A DNA stretch of 45,062 bases from an uncultured Mycoplasmatota bacterium (GCA_900543675.1 UQRY01000011.1:1-45062); one strand, 5' to 3'. Counted from the stretch's first letter, positions 24,873 through 33,328 are shown. Numbers and translations: made by a program. The notes: a model not told the origin generated them from the sequence alone.

Positions 24873-26321
24873 AATCGCATTTGTACCTGACTTAAGAGAA
24901 ATAGCCGGGCGAACCCCATTTGTCGCATAAAGATACCATACGGTAAGAGATTCTGAAGCATCTGCATAAAACATACGGGCCACATTTCCACCAAAACCGT
25001 AGAGAGATAATGACCAATAGCTATCCCCGTTATTCAAATAATAACTATTATTTTCTTTTCCATAACGTGCTCCCGCATAAATCATTTCATCTGCTGTTAA
25101 CAAAGCAATTGGATAAGTTAATGCCCCATTTCCATTTTCTTCACTTACCGCAAAGCGATCATTTGCATTGATGCATTCTAAACTAGGAGTAGTAATTATA
25201 CCAGTAATTGTATATAGTCTAGAACTTGCACCATAATAAGTTTCTGACACACCAGTTCCATTTCCGAGAGAACTGGATACAATACTTCTATCATTACACC
25301 ACACAGTATCTTCAATTTCATCAGTATATTTATTCAAATAATTACCATACCATTCATCAATAATAATCTTAATCTTTGAATCATAAACATTTTTATGTGT
25401 TTCTGTATAACTAGAAGAATTTGGGGTACCATACATATAACCTAAATATGCATTATCTCCAGAACTATTAAAACCTGTTTTGCCTATTAAAGTATCTGTA
25501 CCAGTAGCCGTACATTGGCCATTTTCATCAGGATCTCCATTATAGATTAACTTTATTCCACCAGTCTCGGTCGTTCTTACGATTTTCCAACAAAAGTTCG
25601 CAAACTTCACGTTATTATTCTTTACTGCCCCTCGATAATACATAATCGGATACTTATCATTCTCAGTTCCGTGCAAGATATATAACCCTTTGCCATTCGT
25701 ATCACTTGAAATTTGGTGAAAATTAATCCCAGTAGATGAAGTTACATAAGTACTGGCAATATTATCTAATACCGCTTCAGATTTAAATGCATCCACCAAT
25801 TCTATAGAAGAAACAACTGGAACAGAATCTCCTTGTTCTAATACCAACTCTTTTCCAGATAATCCTCCTTGAACACCAAATTCAATAGTAACAGAAGCAT
25901 CATTGTTATTCTTTATTTCAATAACGACTGTTTTCATTCCGTTCGTAGAGATGGAGCCAGTCGGTAAATCTTGAGTTTTAGAATCAATACACTCTACTGT
26001 AACTTTATTTACTTCATCTATACTTAAAGATTCTACAATTTGATAATACAACTCATATTCTGTATCTTTTGCATTCGTACTTGTGATCTGAAGGGGAACT
26101 GTTGTACTAGAATTTCCAGAAACAACAATCCGATTATCACTAAGACTAGGAGAAGTAATTGTATAAACAAGATTTACTCCTTCTAAATAAAGGGCATTCT
26201 TATTCTCTTTAGTTTCCTTATAAAAAGAATAAGAAGAATTGACCAAACATAAACACAAGAAAATACCTAAGACAATTAAATACTTGTACCCAGGCTTCCA
26301 CGTAAACTTTCGCTTTTTCAC
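24843..26321 (-). pseudogene. Surface protein with its 3' end replaced (truncated)
   Basis: A 492-residue exported protein: basic start MKKRKFTWK, signal/anchor helix about 14-32, a beta-rich region about 45-165, then a large C-terminal domain with cysteines (NFCWKIVRT, NGQCTATG, DTVWCNDRS). It ends with the family hallmark GVRPAISLKSGT. The usual ending after that motif (for example SGDGTASNPYVIE in the remnant at 43.8 kb) is missing. Instead, after GTNAI the frame runs through 9 unrelated residues to a TAG. The switch is at about 24872. The protein may still be made, lacking its last 13 residues. Function unknown; a cell-surface or matrix role is likely. Confidence 0.75.
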
Positions 26322-26441
26322 TATTTACACCAATCCTTTTTCTCATAAATTCCTTGTCCTATTTTCCTACTATTCTTAGTTACATTTTAACTTATTTTAA
26401 CTTTTTAGGCAAGATTTTCCCGTATACATAGAAAATAAATC

Positions 26442-26468
26442 AAAAGAAAAAGTAAACAAGATGTCTAC
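26442..26468 (-). terminator. Terminator of gpr-spoIIP-yqxA
   Basis: On the minus strand GTAGACA-TCT-TGTTTAC (one mismatch) is followed by TTTTTCTTTT. It starts 4 bases after the yqxA-like stop. Confidence 0.7.
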
Positions 26469-26471
26469 CTT

Positions 26472-26792
26472 TTACCCATTCATCATTCCCTCCAGTTTTC
26501 CAAACAAATAATCTAATGTACTTTGAAACGTTTTTCCAATTGCGTTAGATAGCTTTAACGATAACCTAGATAAATTATTATTATAAGTTTCTTCCTTATT
26601 GATCACATAGTTTTCAATATCGATCGGTTTATTTTCTTTAACATCTTCTTCAAATTTCTTAATCTGTTCTTCTGTTAAAACCATCTGATTTCTAGCCTGA
26701 TAATCAATATAACCGGCATTAGAAGCACTGTACAATCCAACAAAAAGAAATACTAACGTCAAAAAGATAATTCTAAGTACGTTATTTTTCAT
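26472..26792 (-). CDS. YqxA-like small membrane protein downstream of spoIIP
   Basis: A 106-residue protein with one N-terminal membrane segment (about 7-25), then a charged helical part (LTEEQIKKFEEDVKEN) and a C-terminal amphipathic helix. It overlaps spoIIP by 11 bases. In B. subtilis the gene in exactly this place (gpr-spoIIP-yqxA-lepA) is yqxA, also about 110 residues with one N-terminal helix and of unknown function. The assignment rests on position, size and topology; sequence similarity could not be tested. Expression in the forespore with gpr and spoIIP is expected. Confidence 0.65.
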   Translation of the reverse strand: MKNNVLRIIFLTLVFLFVGLYSASNAGYIDYQARNQMVLTEEQIKKFEEDVKENKPIDIENYVINKEETYNNNLSRLSLKLSNAIGKTFQSTLDYLFGKLEGMMNG

Positions 26793-27768
26793 ATATCCCC
26801 CTTATATATTCTGCCAATACAGTAGAGATTGCATCAGCCGTATTTAGTACTTCTTCAATCGTATTCTCTGGCCCACCTACTTCAAATAAAATCGTATTCT
26901 TATCAAAATCTTGATTATATACTCCATTCACTCCTTTCCCTTCTTTTTTATAAATTCCTCTGGTAATACCTGGGTACTTTTCTTCTAACATATTATTAAT
27001 AGTCGTAGTCACAGTTAAATTTTCTTGATAATTCGGGTTTTCTAAGCCAATAATAAACAAAATCTTAGCATAGTTTTTTCCATTAATCGTCGCAGTAGAA
27101 ATACTTTTCGATACAGAATCTCGATGTAGATCAATAAAATACTTAAGTGTAGGATTCTTTGTTTTGGCGTCTTCCATCAATAACCTTGTCACCTTATAAC
27201 TAGAAGCATAACTCCAATTATTAGCCTGTAAAAAGGCGGATACATCGTTTTCTTCGACAATAGTAGGAATACCCTTATCATTTAGTTTTTCCCTCACAAT
27301 ATAACTCAACATCATCACATTAGGGGTAACATTATAACTCTCTTGATTTTCTTGTTTATATTCCTCTAATTGGTGAGTATTATATAAATAAACGATAGGT
27401 TCTGTTACTTCCTTTTCTGGATATGGATCTTCTACATATTCACTTCCCGTTGGCTGTTCTTCTTCATCACTAGAATTATCTGCATAATCCTGATAAGAAT
27501 AATTACTCTTAATCATTTGAAAAGGATTCGCTAAATCGATATGAAAAAGAGAGAAAAAAGAATCTAGAAAGTTCTTTTTTTCCTTCTTTTGAACCGTAAA
27601 ATTAGGATTTCCTTCTGCCAACAACAACCGTACAAATTCACTATTACTGATATTTTTTTGATTAGATATTTTACTCATAGTAAAAGAAAAAGATAAACCA
27701 AATATTATTAGTAATAGACAAAATCTAAATAAATAGTTTTTCTTTTTCTTTAATTTTCTTTTTTTCGT
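26782..27768 (-). CDS. spoIIP: Stage II sporulation protein P, probable ACG start
   Basis: SpoIIP is the amidase and endopeptidase of the engulfment complex SpoIIDMP. The catalytic domain has the zinc residues and catalytic Glu in YLYNTHQLEEY, FIDLHRDS and LFEVGGPENT. The first in-frame ATG (27678) would give 298 residues with no membrane anchor. The same frame is open for 30 more codons and encodes a basic stretch plus a hydrophobic helix (KKRKLKKKKNYLFRF then CLLLIIFGLSFSFT), the anchor SpoIIP needs. The only start-like codon behind a good ribosome site (AGGTG, 5-base gap) is ACG at 27768-27766. I therefore give 328 residues; the ATG start is the alternative. Confidence 0.8.
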   Translation of the reverse strand, partial: TKKRKLKKKKNYLFRFCLLLIIFGLSFSFTMSKISNQKNISNSEFVRLLLAEGNPNFTVQKKEKKNFLDSFFSLFHIDLANPFQMIKSNYSYQDYADNSSDEEEQPTGSEYVEDPYPEKEVTEPIVYLYNTHQLEEYKQENQESYNVTPNVMMLSYIVREKLNDKGIPTIVEENDVSAFLQANNWSYASSYKVTRLLMEDAKTKNPTLKYFIDLHRDSVSKSISTATINGKNYAKILFIIGLENPNYQENLTVTTTINNMLEEKYPGITRGIYKKEGKGVNGVYNQDFDKNTILFEVGGPENTIEEVLNTADAISTVLAEYIRGIYEK

Positions 27769-27811
27769 TTTATCACCTACTTTTCCTATACTATAACAGG
27801 CTCTAAACGAA

Positions 27812-28843
27812 TTATATGTCGAAATTTTTATGAAGAGAACAATTTATACTACTAGCAATCACACTAGATAATTTTTCCATTAGAAAATCGATCTCTTTAG
27901 GGGTTACCATCATATTATAGCCAATCGGCGTTAATACTTCAAAAATCAATTCTTTTCTCTCATCTTCACTAAGTAAACCTATATGACCAAACAATTCTTC
28001 TTTTTCTTCCTGATTTAATTCTCCACTAAACTCTCGGTAATCACGTTTAGTAATGGGAATAAATTTATTCTTATTCAAATTCTCTTTATTATAAGCGAAA
28101 TGTTTATATAAATATTGGATCGTATCACTAACTACAGTAATCGCTTCAATCACAGTTGGAACACCAATAGAAATAACGGGTATACCTAAACTTTCCTGAT
28201 TAATCTCTTTACGATTATTACCAATCCCACTTCCAGGATGAATCCCACTATCGGTCATCTGAATTGTTTTATTAATTCTATCTAACGAGGTAGAGGCTAA
28301 AGCATCGATAACGATTAAAAAATCAGGCTTGGTTCGTTCAACAATTCCTAAAATCATCTCACTGCTTTCTATTCCTGTCGTAGCGAGTACACCTGGAGAA
28401 AATACAGAAACATTGCGATAATCACTTGAGACTTGTATTCCTGGGGTATCAAACAAATATTTCGTTACCAATACCTTTTCTATTACACGTGGTCCTAACG
28501 AATCAGGAGTAGACTCTCTATTACCTAAACCAACCACTAAACATGACGCATCAGGAGAAATATGTAAATAGTCCAACATCGCTTTCAAATAACGAGTAAT
28601 CACTTCCTCTACTCGTTTTTGATTTTCCTTATCGGTAACATCAGAAAACGCAACGGTTGTATACTTTCCTTTTTTCTTTTTAAATTCATTTTCTTCATCC
28701 TTGATCACAATATCGACAACCTCTATATCACGATCCTTTTCCGTATGAAGATCTACTTTTTCCTTATCATATTCACCAGTATATAAATCGATTAATAAAT
28801 CCGTTCTCACTTGGTAATTTTTCATATCTATTTCTTTATTCAC
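27812..28843 (-). CDS. gpr: Germination protease GPR
   Basis: GPR (family A25) degrades small acid-soluble spore proteins during germination. It is made as a zymogen and self-processes. The protein has the family blocks VVGLGNRESTPDSLGPRV, VFSPGVLATTGIESSE and FLIVIDALASTSLDRIN; the Asp residues in the first and third are the proposed catalytic pair. The start is set at GTG 28843 because GGGTG lies 5 bases before it, giving 343 residues; the ATG at 28855 has no ribosome site and contributes that GGGTG. gpr is followed by spoIIP and the yqxA-like gene, as in B. subtilis. Confidence 0.92.
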   Translation of the reverse strand: MNKEIDMKNYQVRTDLLIDLYTGEYDKEKVDLHTEKDRDIEVVDIVIKDEENEFKKKKGKYTTVAFSDVTDKENQKRVEEVITRYLKAMLDYLHISPDASCLVVGLGNRESTPDSLGPRVIEKVLVTKYLFDTPGIQVSSDYRNVSVFSPGVLATTGIESSEMILGIVERTKPDFLIVIDALASTSLDRINKTIQMTDSGIHPGSGIGNNRKEINQESLGIPVISIGVPTVIEAITVVSDTIQYLYKHFAYNKENLNKNKFIPITKRDYREFSGELNQEEKEELFGHIGLLSEDERKELIFEVLTPIGYNMMVTPKEIDFLMEKLSSVIASSINCSLHKNFDI

Positions 28844-28855
28844 GGTATCACCCAT

Positions 28856-29108
28856 TTTTATTCTTTACCAAAATAGGAATTTTATGTCAAAACTTTATAT
28901 ATTATCTTTTATAAGCTAACATAGTATCCTTTACCTATATTTTTTAACTTAACCTCAGTAAAACAGTTCCTACTATCACTACATTTATCCATTAGTATTT
29001 TCCATAATAAAAGGATACAATAAACACAAAAAAAGAGAGTATTATAGATAAGGGATTCAAAAAATTACCAATAAGATACAAATTATCTAGAAAAAACATA
29101 ACTTTTAT
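28856..29108. other. Intergenic region between divergent gpr and rpsT
   Basis: About 250 AT-rich bases. TTGACA occurs on the minus strand near 28890 with no good -10, so gpr may use a sporulation sigma factor (sigma-G is known for gpr in B. subtilis) that I cannot pin down. No RNA structure or open frame was recognised. Confidence 0.4.
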
Positions 29109-29137
29109 TTGCTTTTTTAGGAAAAGTTTGTTAGAAT
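29109..29137 (+). promoter_or_regulatory. Promoter of rpsT
   Basis: -35 TTGCTT (29109-29114), 17-base spacer, -10 TAGAAT (29132-29137), about 28 bases before the ATG. GAGGTG follows as ribosome site. Confidence 0.65.
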
Positions 29138-29165
29138 TAAACTGTTATAAAAGTGAGGTGAAAAC

Positions 29166-29429
29166 ATGCCAAATATCAAGAGTGCGAAAAAAAGAGTGAT
29201 CACAAGTGCTAAAAGAAAAGAACAAAACAATGTTGTAGAGTCTAGTATGAAAACAGCAATGAAAAAGTTCGAAAAAGCCGTAAAAGCAAACGATAAAGAA
29301 CAAGCTGAAGTAGAATTAAATACAGCAGTAAAAAGAATCGATAAAGCTGTTTCAAGTGGCTTAGTACATAAAAATAAAGCAGCTAGAGAAAAATCAAGAT
29401 TGATGAAAAAGAAAAATGAAATGGAGTAA
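29166..29429 (+). CDS. rpsT: 30S ribosomal protein S20
   Basis: S20 binds 16S rRNA early in small-subunit assembly. The 87-residue protein is basic and helical with the typical start MPNIKSAKKRV and the SGLVHKNKAAREKSRLMKK motif near the C terminus. RBS GAGGTG lies 6 bases before the ATG. It is divergent from gpr, as in B. subtilis. The stop codon is part of its terminator stem. Confidence 0.97.
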   Translation: MPNIKSAKKRVITSAKRKEQNNVVESSMKTAMKKFEKAVKANDKEQAEVELNTAVKRIDKAVSSGLVHKNKAAREKSRLMKKKNEME

Positions 29430-29448
29430 AAGTTTTACTTCTTTTTTT
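29423..29448 (+). terminator. rpsT terminator overlapping the stop codon
   Basis: GGAGTAA and TTACTTC pair around a 5-base loop, followed by seven T. The TAA of rpsT (29427-29429) is in the left arm. Confidence 0.7.
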
Positions 29449-29458
29449 ATTTTGTGTT

Positions 29459-29467
29459 TGTTATAAT
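29459..29467 (+). promoter_or_regulatory. Extended -10 promoter of the transglutaminase-like gene
   Basis: TGTTATAAT, an extended -10 with a perfect hexamer, 18 bases before the ATG at 29485. The -35 region coincides with the rpsT T-run and is weak. Confidence 0.6.
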
Positions 29468-29484
29468 GAGTATAGGGTGATGAT

Positions 29485-30396
29485 ATGAAAAAAATAATAA
29501 CTTTAGTACTCTTAGTAGCCATTTTTTTAGTTACTATCTTCTATAATCAAGAAATTGTCGGTTTTATTGTAGACAACTTCTTAACGGCTAAAAAAACAAA
29601 CAGTGTTTTAAACAATAATGAATATGCCAGTAACCGTGATTATCAATTTGTTCAAATTACCGATGACTTTACCCCTCACAATAAGCAAGATATCTTAAAT
29701 ATTTATTACACAGTAATTAATTCAGGAATGACTGATTTTGTCTTTTACTGTCCTGAAGAATACAAAGAATGTATTAATGATGTAAATTATATATCTAATA
29801 ATCAATCTTTACTTTCTAACATCAATAACTTCGTTCAAGTCTATAACAGTTTCAGTCATATTGAAACCGAATTCGATAGCTTAGGAAAAGTACAAATGAC
29901 GATTCACCATACTTATACTGATGAACAAATCACCGAAATAGATGCGGTTGTCGATGAATTAATTGCCTCTTTACTTACTCCTGAAATGACCGATGAAGAA
30001 AAAATCAAAACCATTCACGATTATATTATCAATAATACCAAATATGACAAAGATAGAAGCGATAACAAGATAAAAAAATATCATTCTGATATTGCTTATG
30101 GAGCATTACTTGAACATTACGCTATTTGTGGTGGCTATGCTGATTCGATGAAAATCTTTTTAGATCGTTTAGGGATTGAAAACTTTAAAATTGCGAGTGA
30201 AAATCACATATGGAACTTTGTTAAAGTAAACGGAACTTGGTATCACTTAGATCTAACCTGGGATGATCCTGTAACAGATACTGGTGAAGATATCTTAGAA
30301 TATGATTACTTTTTAATTACGACAGATGAATTATTAGAAAAAGAAAATGATCAACATATTTACGATAAAAGTGTCTATATTGAAGCCGCAGCTTAA
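29485..30396 (+). CDS. Secreted or anchored transglutaminase-like protein
   Basis: A 303-residue protein with an N-terminal signal/anchor helix (about 4-20). The C-terminal half is a transglutaminase/protease-like fold: the catalytic Cys is in HYAICGGYADSM (about 215), the His in ENHIWNFVKVNGTWYHLD (about 241) and the Asp in that LDLTWDD. The upstream helix EKIKTIHDYIINNTKYD is typical of this family. Such proteins are often cell-wall cysteine peptidases; substrate unknown. RBS GGGTG. Single-gene unit between its own promoter and terminator. Confidence 0.87.
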   Translation: MKKIITLVLLVAIFLVTIFYNQEIVGFIVDNFLTAKKTNSVLNNNEYASNRDYQFVQITDDFTPHNKQDILNIYYTVINSGMTDFVFYCPEEYKECINDVNYISNNQSLLSNINNFVQVYNSFSHIETEFDSLGKVQMTIHHTYTDEQITEIDAVVDELIASLLTPEMTDEEKIKTIHDYIINNTKYDKDRSDNKIKKYHSDIAYGALLEHYAICGGYADSMKIFLDRLGIENFKIASENHIWNFVKVNGTWYHLDLTWDDPVTDTGEDILEYDYFLITTDELLEKENDQHIYDKSVYIEAAA

Positions 30397-30397
30397 T

Positions 30398-30430
30398 CAA
30401 AATCATTAGTCAAAAACTAATGGTTTTTTT
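30398..30430 (+). terminator. Terminator of the transglutaminase-like gene
   Basis: AAATCATTAG and CTAATGGTTT pair (one G-T) around TCAAAAA, followed by a run of T to 30430. Confidence 0.75.
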
Positions 30431-30436
30431 ACACAC

Positions 30437-30469
30437 AAAAAGAGATGATTTAGTCCTTCATCTCTTTTT
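30437..30469. terminator. Terminator with the zinc-ribbon gene stop in its loop
   Basis: AAAAAGAGATGA and TCATCTCTTTTT, perfect arms, enclose a 9-base loop that begins with the minus-strand stop codon (TAA, 30452-30450). T-runs occur on both strands. Confidence 0.8.
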
Positions 30470-31961
30470 CTAAAGTATCTTTGATAAATCCAGTTACTAC
30501 ATGGTTATCCGCTATTGTATCTAAAAGATCAGTCGCTAATGAATCTTCACCACTAACTCGAGTATTATTGGCCCCTTCCATTCTAGAATTGGAAAGTCCC
30601 TTTTCTTTTTTAATAAAATCATCTACTTTTCTTAAATTTTGCATCTCACTTTTTGTTTCAGTTTCATGCTTATGTCTAGCATTGGAATTACGATACCTAC
30701 TATACATAAACCAAAAATACAAAAATCCGGATAATAAGAAAAGAAAACTATAATCAAAATCAACAAATAACATAGCAAAGAAAGCAACTAATTCTACAAT
30801 ACAAGATATACCAATTAATTTAGGCATATGAATGGGTACACTACCCATGACTTCTTTGGTTCTAGCATTAACCGCTACATAGTGTAAAATCTTGTTATTT
30901 CCTTTTACTTGTTGATAACTATATAACCATACTGGTAAATAAGCTGCCTGCCATTGTTGACCTTTCACATCAAATTCTTCACTAGCCCATCTAACACCAC
31001 GATCATACTGTTTAAGGGTATCATTAGCAGAGAATCTAGCAATATCTTTAGACTGTCTATTCACTAATGTTTTCAACTCATCAATATTAGTATCTCTTTT
31101 TTCAGAAGTATATCCTTTTAGATAATTAGCGTTATATTTGACACAATTTTCAATATCAAACGGCATAATTGCGTTAATGACATTATTGGTTTTATCCTCT
31201 GCTTTTTTATTCAAACGTTCAGAACTGGATTCAACAGTCAATCCATTAATCGTCAAATCAAATTCTCTTTCGACATGATACAAGTCCGCATCATAATACG
31301 TTCTAGCATTATCTCCACTACCACGAGTATATCTTCTTACTAAATGTTCACCCTGTCCAACTAATTTAGCATGAGAGTTAACATCAATTACCATATAGGG
31401 AAAATATACTCCCATAATATTTTCAGTTGTAAATTCTTCTTTAAATTTTGGATTGGCAAAAAACTTTCTCTTAGCAACAAAACCTTCAATCTGTTTTTTG
31501 GCTTCTTCCTTAGTAATTTGAAACGGTAAAACAACATCCGGTACACTACCATTTGGAATCTGCTGATTAATAGATAAAGTATTTCTACACCAGTGACATC
31601 TTGCTTGAAGAGAGGAAGCTGTATCGATAACAACCTCAGCTCCACAACTACTGCACTTAAAAGTAACAACATCGTTAGTATCAGCGACAATATCTTGAGC
31701 ACCAGAACCCATCACTTGTCCCTTTAACTGACTAATATCTGTTTCTAATCCTTCTACTTTTTCCGGTTCAAATTCATGACGACAGAAATTGCATCGCAAT
31801 TTACCAGTTTTTGTATTTAAGGAAATATCAGTAGCCCCACATTTAGGACATTTATTCTGTCCATCTTTCGCCCCTACATCAGTTTTAATAACCGTAGTCG
31901 TATCCGTCGAATCCTTTTGGGACTGTTCTAAGATTTCCTTTTCTAATTTACTATCTGGCAT
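30450..31961 (-). CDS. Double zinc-ribbon membrane protein (YdjG-like)
   Basis: A 503-residue protein. Two TFIIB-type zinc ribbons occupy the first 130 residues (CPKCGAT...CNFC at about 38-60 and CSSCGAE...CHWC at about 102-126). A large beta/alpha middle part follows, then two hydrophobic segments at about 383-425 and a charged cytosolic tail. This layout and its direct coupling to an SPFH gene (4 bases away) match YdjG of the B. subtilis ydjFGHI operon, which with YdjI recruits the PspA homologue to the membrane. No PspA gene is nearby here. The function in this organism is inferred from that parallel only. Confidence 0.82.
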   Translation of the reverse strand: MPDSKLEKEILEQSQKDSTDTTTVIKTDVGAKDGQNKCPKCGATDISLNTKTGKLRCNFCRHEFEPEKVEGLETDISQLKGQVMGSGAQDIVADTNDVVTFKCSSCGAEVVIDTASSLQARCHWCRNTLSINQQIPNGSVPDVVLPFQITKEEAKKQIEGFVAKRKFFANPKFKEEFTTENIMGVYFPYMVIDVNSHAKLVGQGEHLVRRYTRGSGDNARTYYDADLYHVEREFDLTINGLTVESSSERLNKKAEDKTNNVINAIMPFDIENCVKYNANYLKGYTSEKRDTNIDELKTLVNRQSKDIARFSANDTLKQYDRGVRWASEEFDVKGQQWQAAYLPVWLYSYQQVKGNNKILHYVAVNARTKEVMGSVPIHMPKLIGISCIVELVAFFAMLFVDFDYSFLFLLSGFLYFWFMYSRYRNSNARHKHETETKSEMQNLRKVDDFIKKEKGLSNSRMEGANNTRVSGEDSLATDLLDTIADNHVVTGFIKDTLEKEMKD

Positions 31962-31965
31962 ATGA

Positions 31966-33228
31966 CTAAATTCCTAAAAGTTTAGCTTTTACTGCATCGA
32001 AATCAGCTTGAGTAATTACTCCAGCATCTAGCAATTTTTTCATTTCTGTTAATTTAGTATAAGGATCTTCTTGAGCAGGAGTAGACGCTGAAGGTTGAAC
32101 TGTTTCCTGTTGTGGAGCAGGTTGAGACTGAGGAACAGTAGGTGCTTGTTGCGCTTGCTGTGGAGCCACATTAATAAACGGATTAGTTGTAGCTTGTTGT
32201 GGTTGATTCATTCCTTGCATCATACCACCAGCAACATTCATTCCCATACCCATGAAAGCCATTCCACTTCCACCACCAGTTTCACCTGCTGATTGCATAC
32301 CACGAGCAAGAGATTGTTGCATAAAGGAATTTCCACGAGCGCCACTTAACGCATCTGCCTTCTTAACATCACTAAGTAACTTCTTAGTATCTTCATCATA
32401 TTCGATCGCAAGAATAGCTGTTTTGACAATTTCAAGTCCACGATCACTTTTCCAATGATAAGCATCTTCTACTGCTTTACTCATTGCCGCTGCAAAACCT
32501 ATCTGATCACCTTGAATTCTACTAATTCGATTCCCTTTACTAGGATCGTTCGTATAATTAGAAAATGCTGCTGATAATGTACCTACTACTTCATTAAACA
32601 ATTGAGTACCAGCATCACTATCCATATCTGCTAAATCAAATACTGGAGCATCAGCAACCAAATACTTAGCAGGAACAAAATTCTTAACAAATAAGACTGG
32701 ATCAACGATTTTTAATGAATACGTTCCTCTTGTCACTGCCCCAACTTGTGCATTTAAATACGCATCATCCCAATAAATTTCTGATTGAGTACCAAAACGA
32801 TTATTAGGAATTTCCTTTAAATTCACATAAAAAGCAAGTTGTTCACTACCAGGTTGACCTCCGAATTTAAATCTATCCCAAGATTGACCAAAAGTAGAAG
32901 ATAGAATTCCATCTCCAGAGAACATTGACTTAGAATTTGGATCATCACTTCTAAATTCAAATCCTCCTGCTTCTGCAATAACACCAGTAATTTGCCCATC
33001 TTGTAATGTAACTAAAGCACATCCTTCTGGTACAATAATCTTACTACCATTAGTAATAATATTATCTGATCCTTTTGTATTAGATCCTCGATCATTATTG
33101 GTACCTTGTGGTACTGCTCTAAACAAGGCTGCTGTTTCTGGAACACCTGGCATTGGCTTATAAAAATCTTTCCATTGATCAGCAAATGCACCACCTATGG
33201 CACCAGAAAATGCTTTAATAAAACCCAT
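31966..33228 (-). CDS. SPFH-domain protein with SHOCT tail (YdjI-like)
   Basis: A 420-residue protein of the SPFH (stomatin/flotillin-like) superfamily, subgroup once called virion core protein. The N-terminal MGFIKAFSGAIGGAFADQWKDFY and the SPFH core (about 55-300, with YWDDAYLNAQVGAVTRGTYSL) are typical of YdjI. A Gly/Met then Pro/Gln-rich linker (about 310-385) leads to a C-terminal SHOCT domain (DPYTKLTEMKKLLDAGVITQADFD). It is the first gene of a two-gene operon with the zinc-ribbon protein. A membrane-stress scaffold role is likely by analogy. Confidence 0.88.
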   Translation of the reverse strand: MGFIKAFSGAIGGAFADQWKDFYKPMPGVPETAALFRAVPQGTNNDRGSNTKGSDNIITNGSKIIVPEGCALVTLQDGQITGVIAEAGGFEFRSDDPNSKSMFSGDGILSSTFGQSWDRFKFGGQPGSEQLAFYVNLKEIPNNRFGTQSEIYWDDAYLNAQVGAVTRGTYSLKIVDPVLFVKNFVPAKYLVADAPVFDLADMDSDAGTQLFNEVVGTLSAAFSNYTNDPSKGNRISRIQGDQIGFAAAMSKAVEDAYHWKSDRGLEIVKTAILAIEYDEDTKKLLSDVKKADALSGARGNSFMQQSLARGMQSAGETGGGSGMAFMGMGMNVAGGMMQGMNQPQQATTNPFINVAPQQAQQAPTVPQSQPAPQQETVQPSASTPAQEDPYTKLTEMKKLLDAGVITQADFDAVKAKLLGI

Positions 33229-33319
33229 AAATTCATCCCTCTCTTTTTAAGCATTTTTTCGAATAGAATCTAACCATATACTTTGTTTTTTATAACAAAC
33301 TTTACTCCTATTCTTCTTC

Positions 33320-33328
33320 ATTATAGCA
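33320..33328 (-). promoter_or_regulatory. Extended -10 promoter of the SPFH operon
   Basis: TGCTATAAT on the minus strand, about 92 bases before the SPFH ATG. The leader includes an inverted repeat (TTTGTT-TTTTAT-AACAAA, about 33283-33300) just downstream of the start site, a possible control element. Confidence 0.55.

Noticed and set aside
24873..24994. N-terminal 40 residues of the frame that ends at 24482
   Set aside because: This part is an out-of-frame shadow of the surface-protein gene; only the portion after the join at about 24872 looks coding.
30481..30753. Plus-strand 90-codon frame within the zinc-ribbon gene
   Set aside because: It is antisense to a clearly coding frame, has no ribosome site, and shows no recognisable features.
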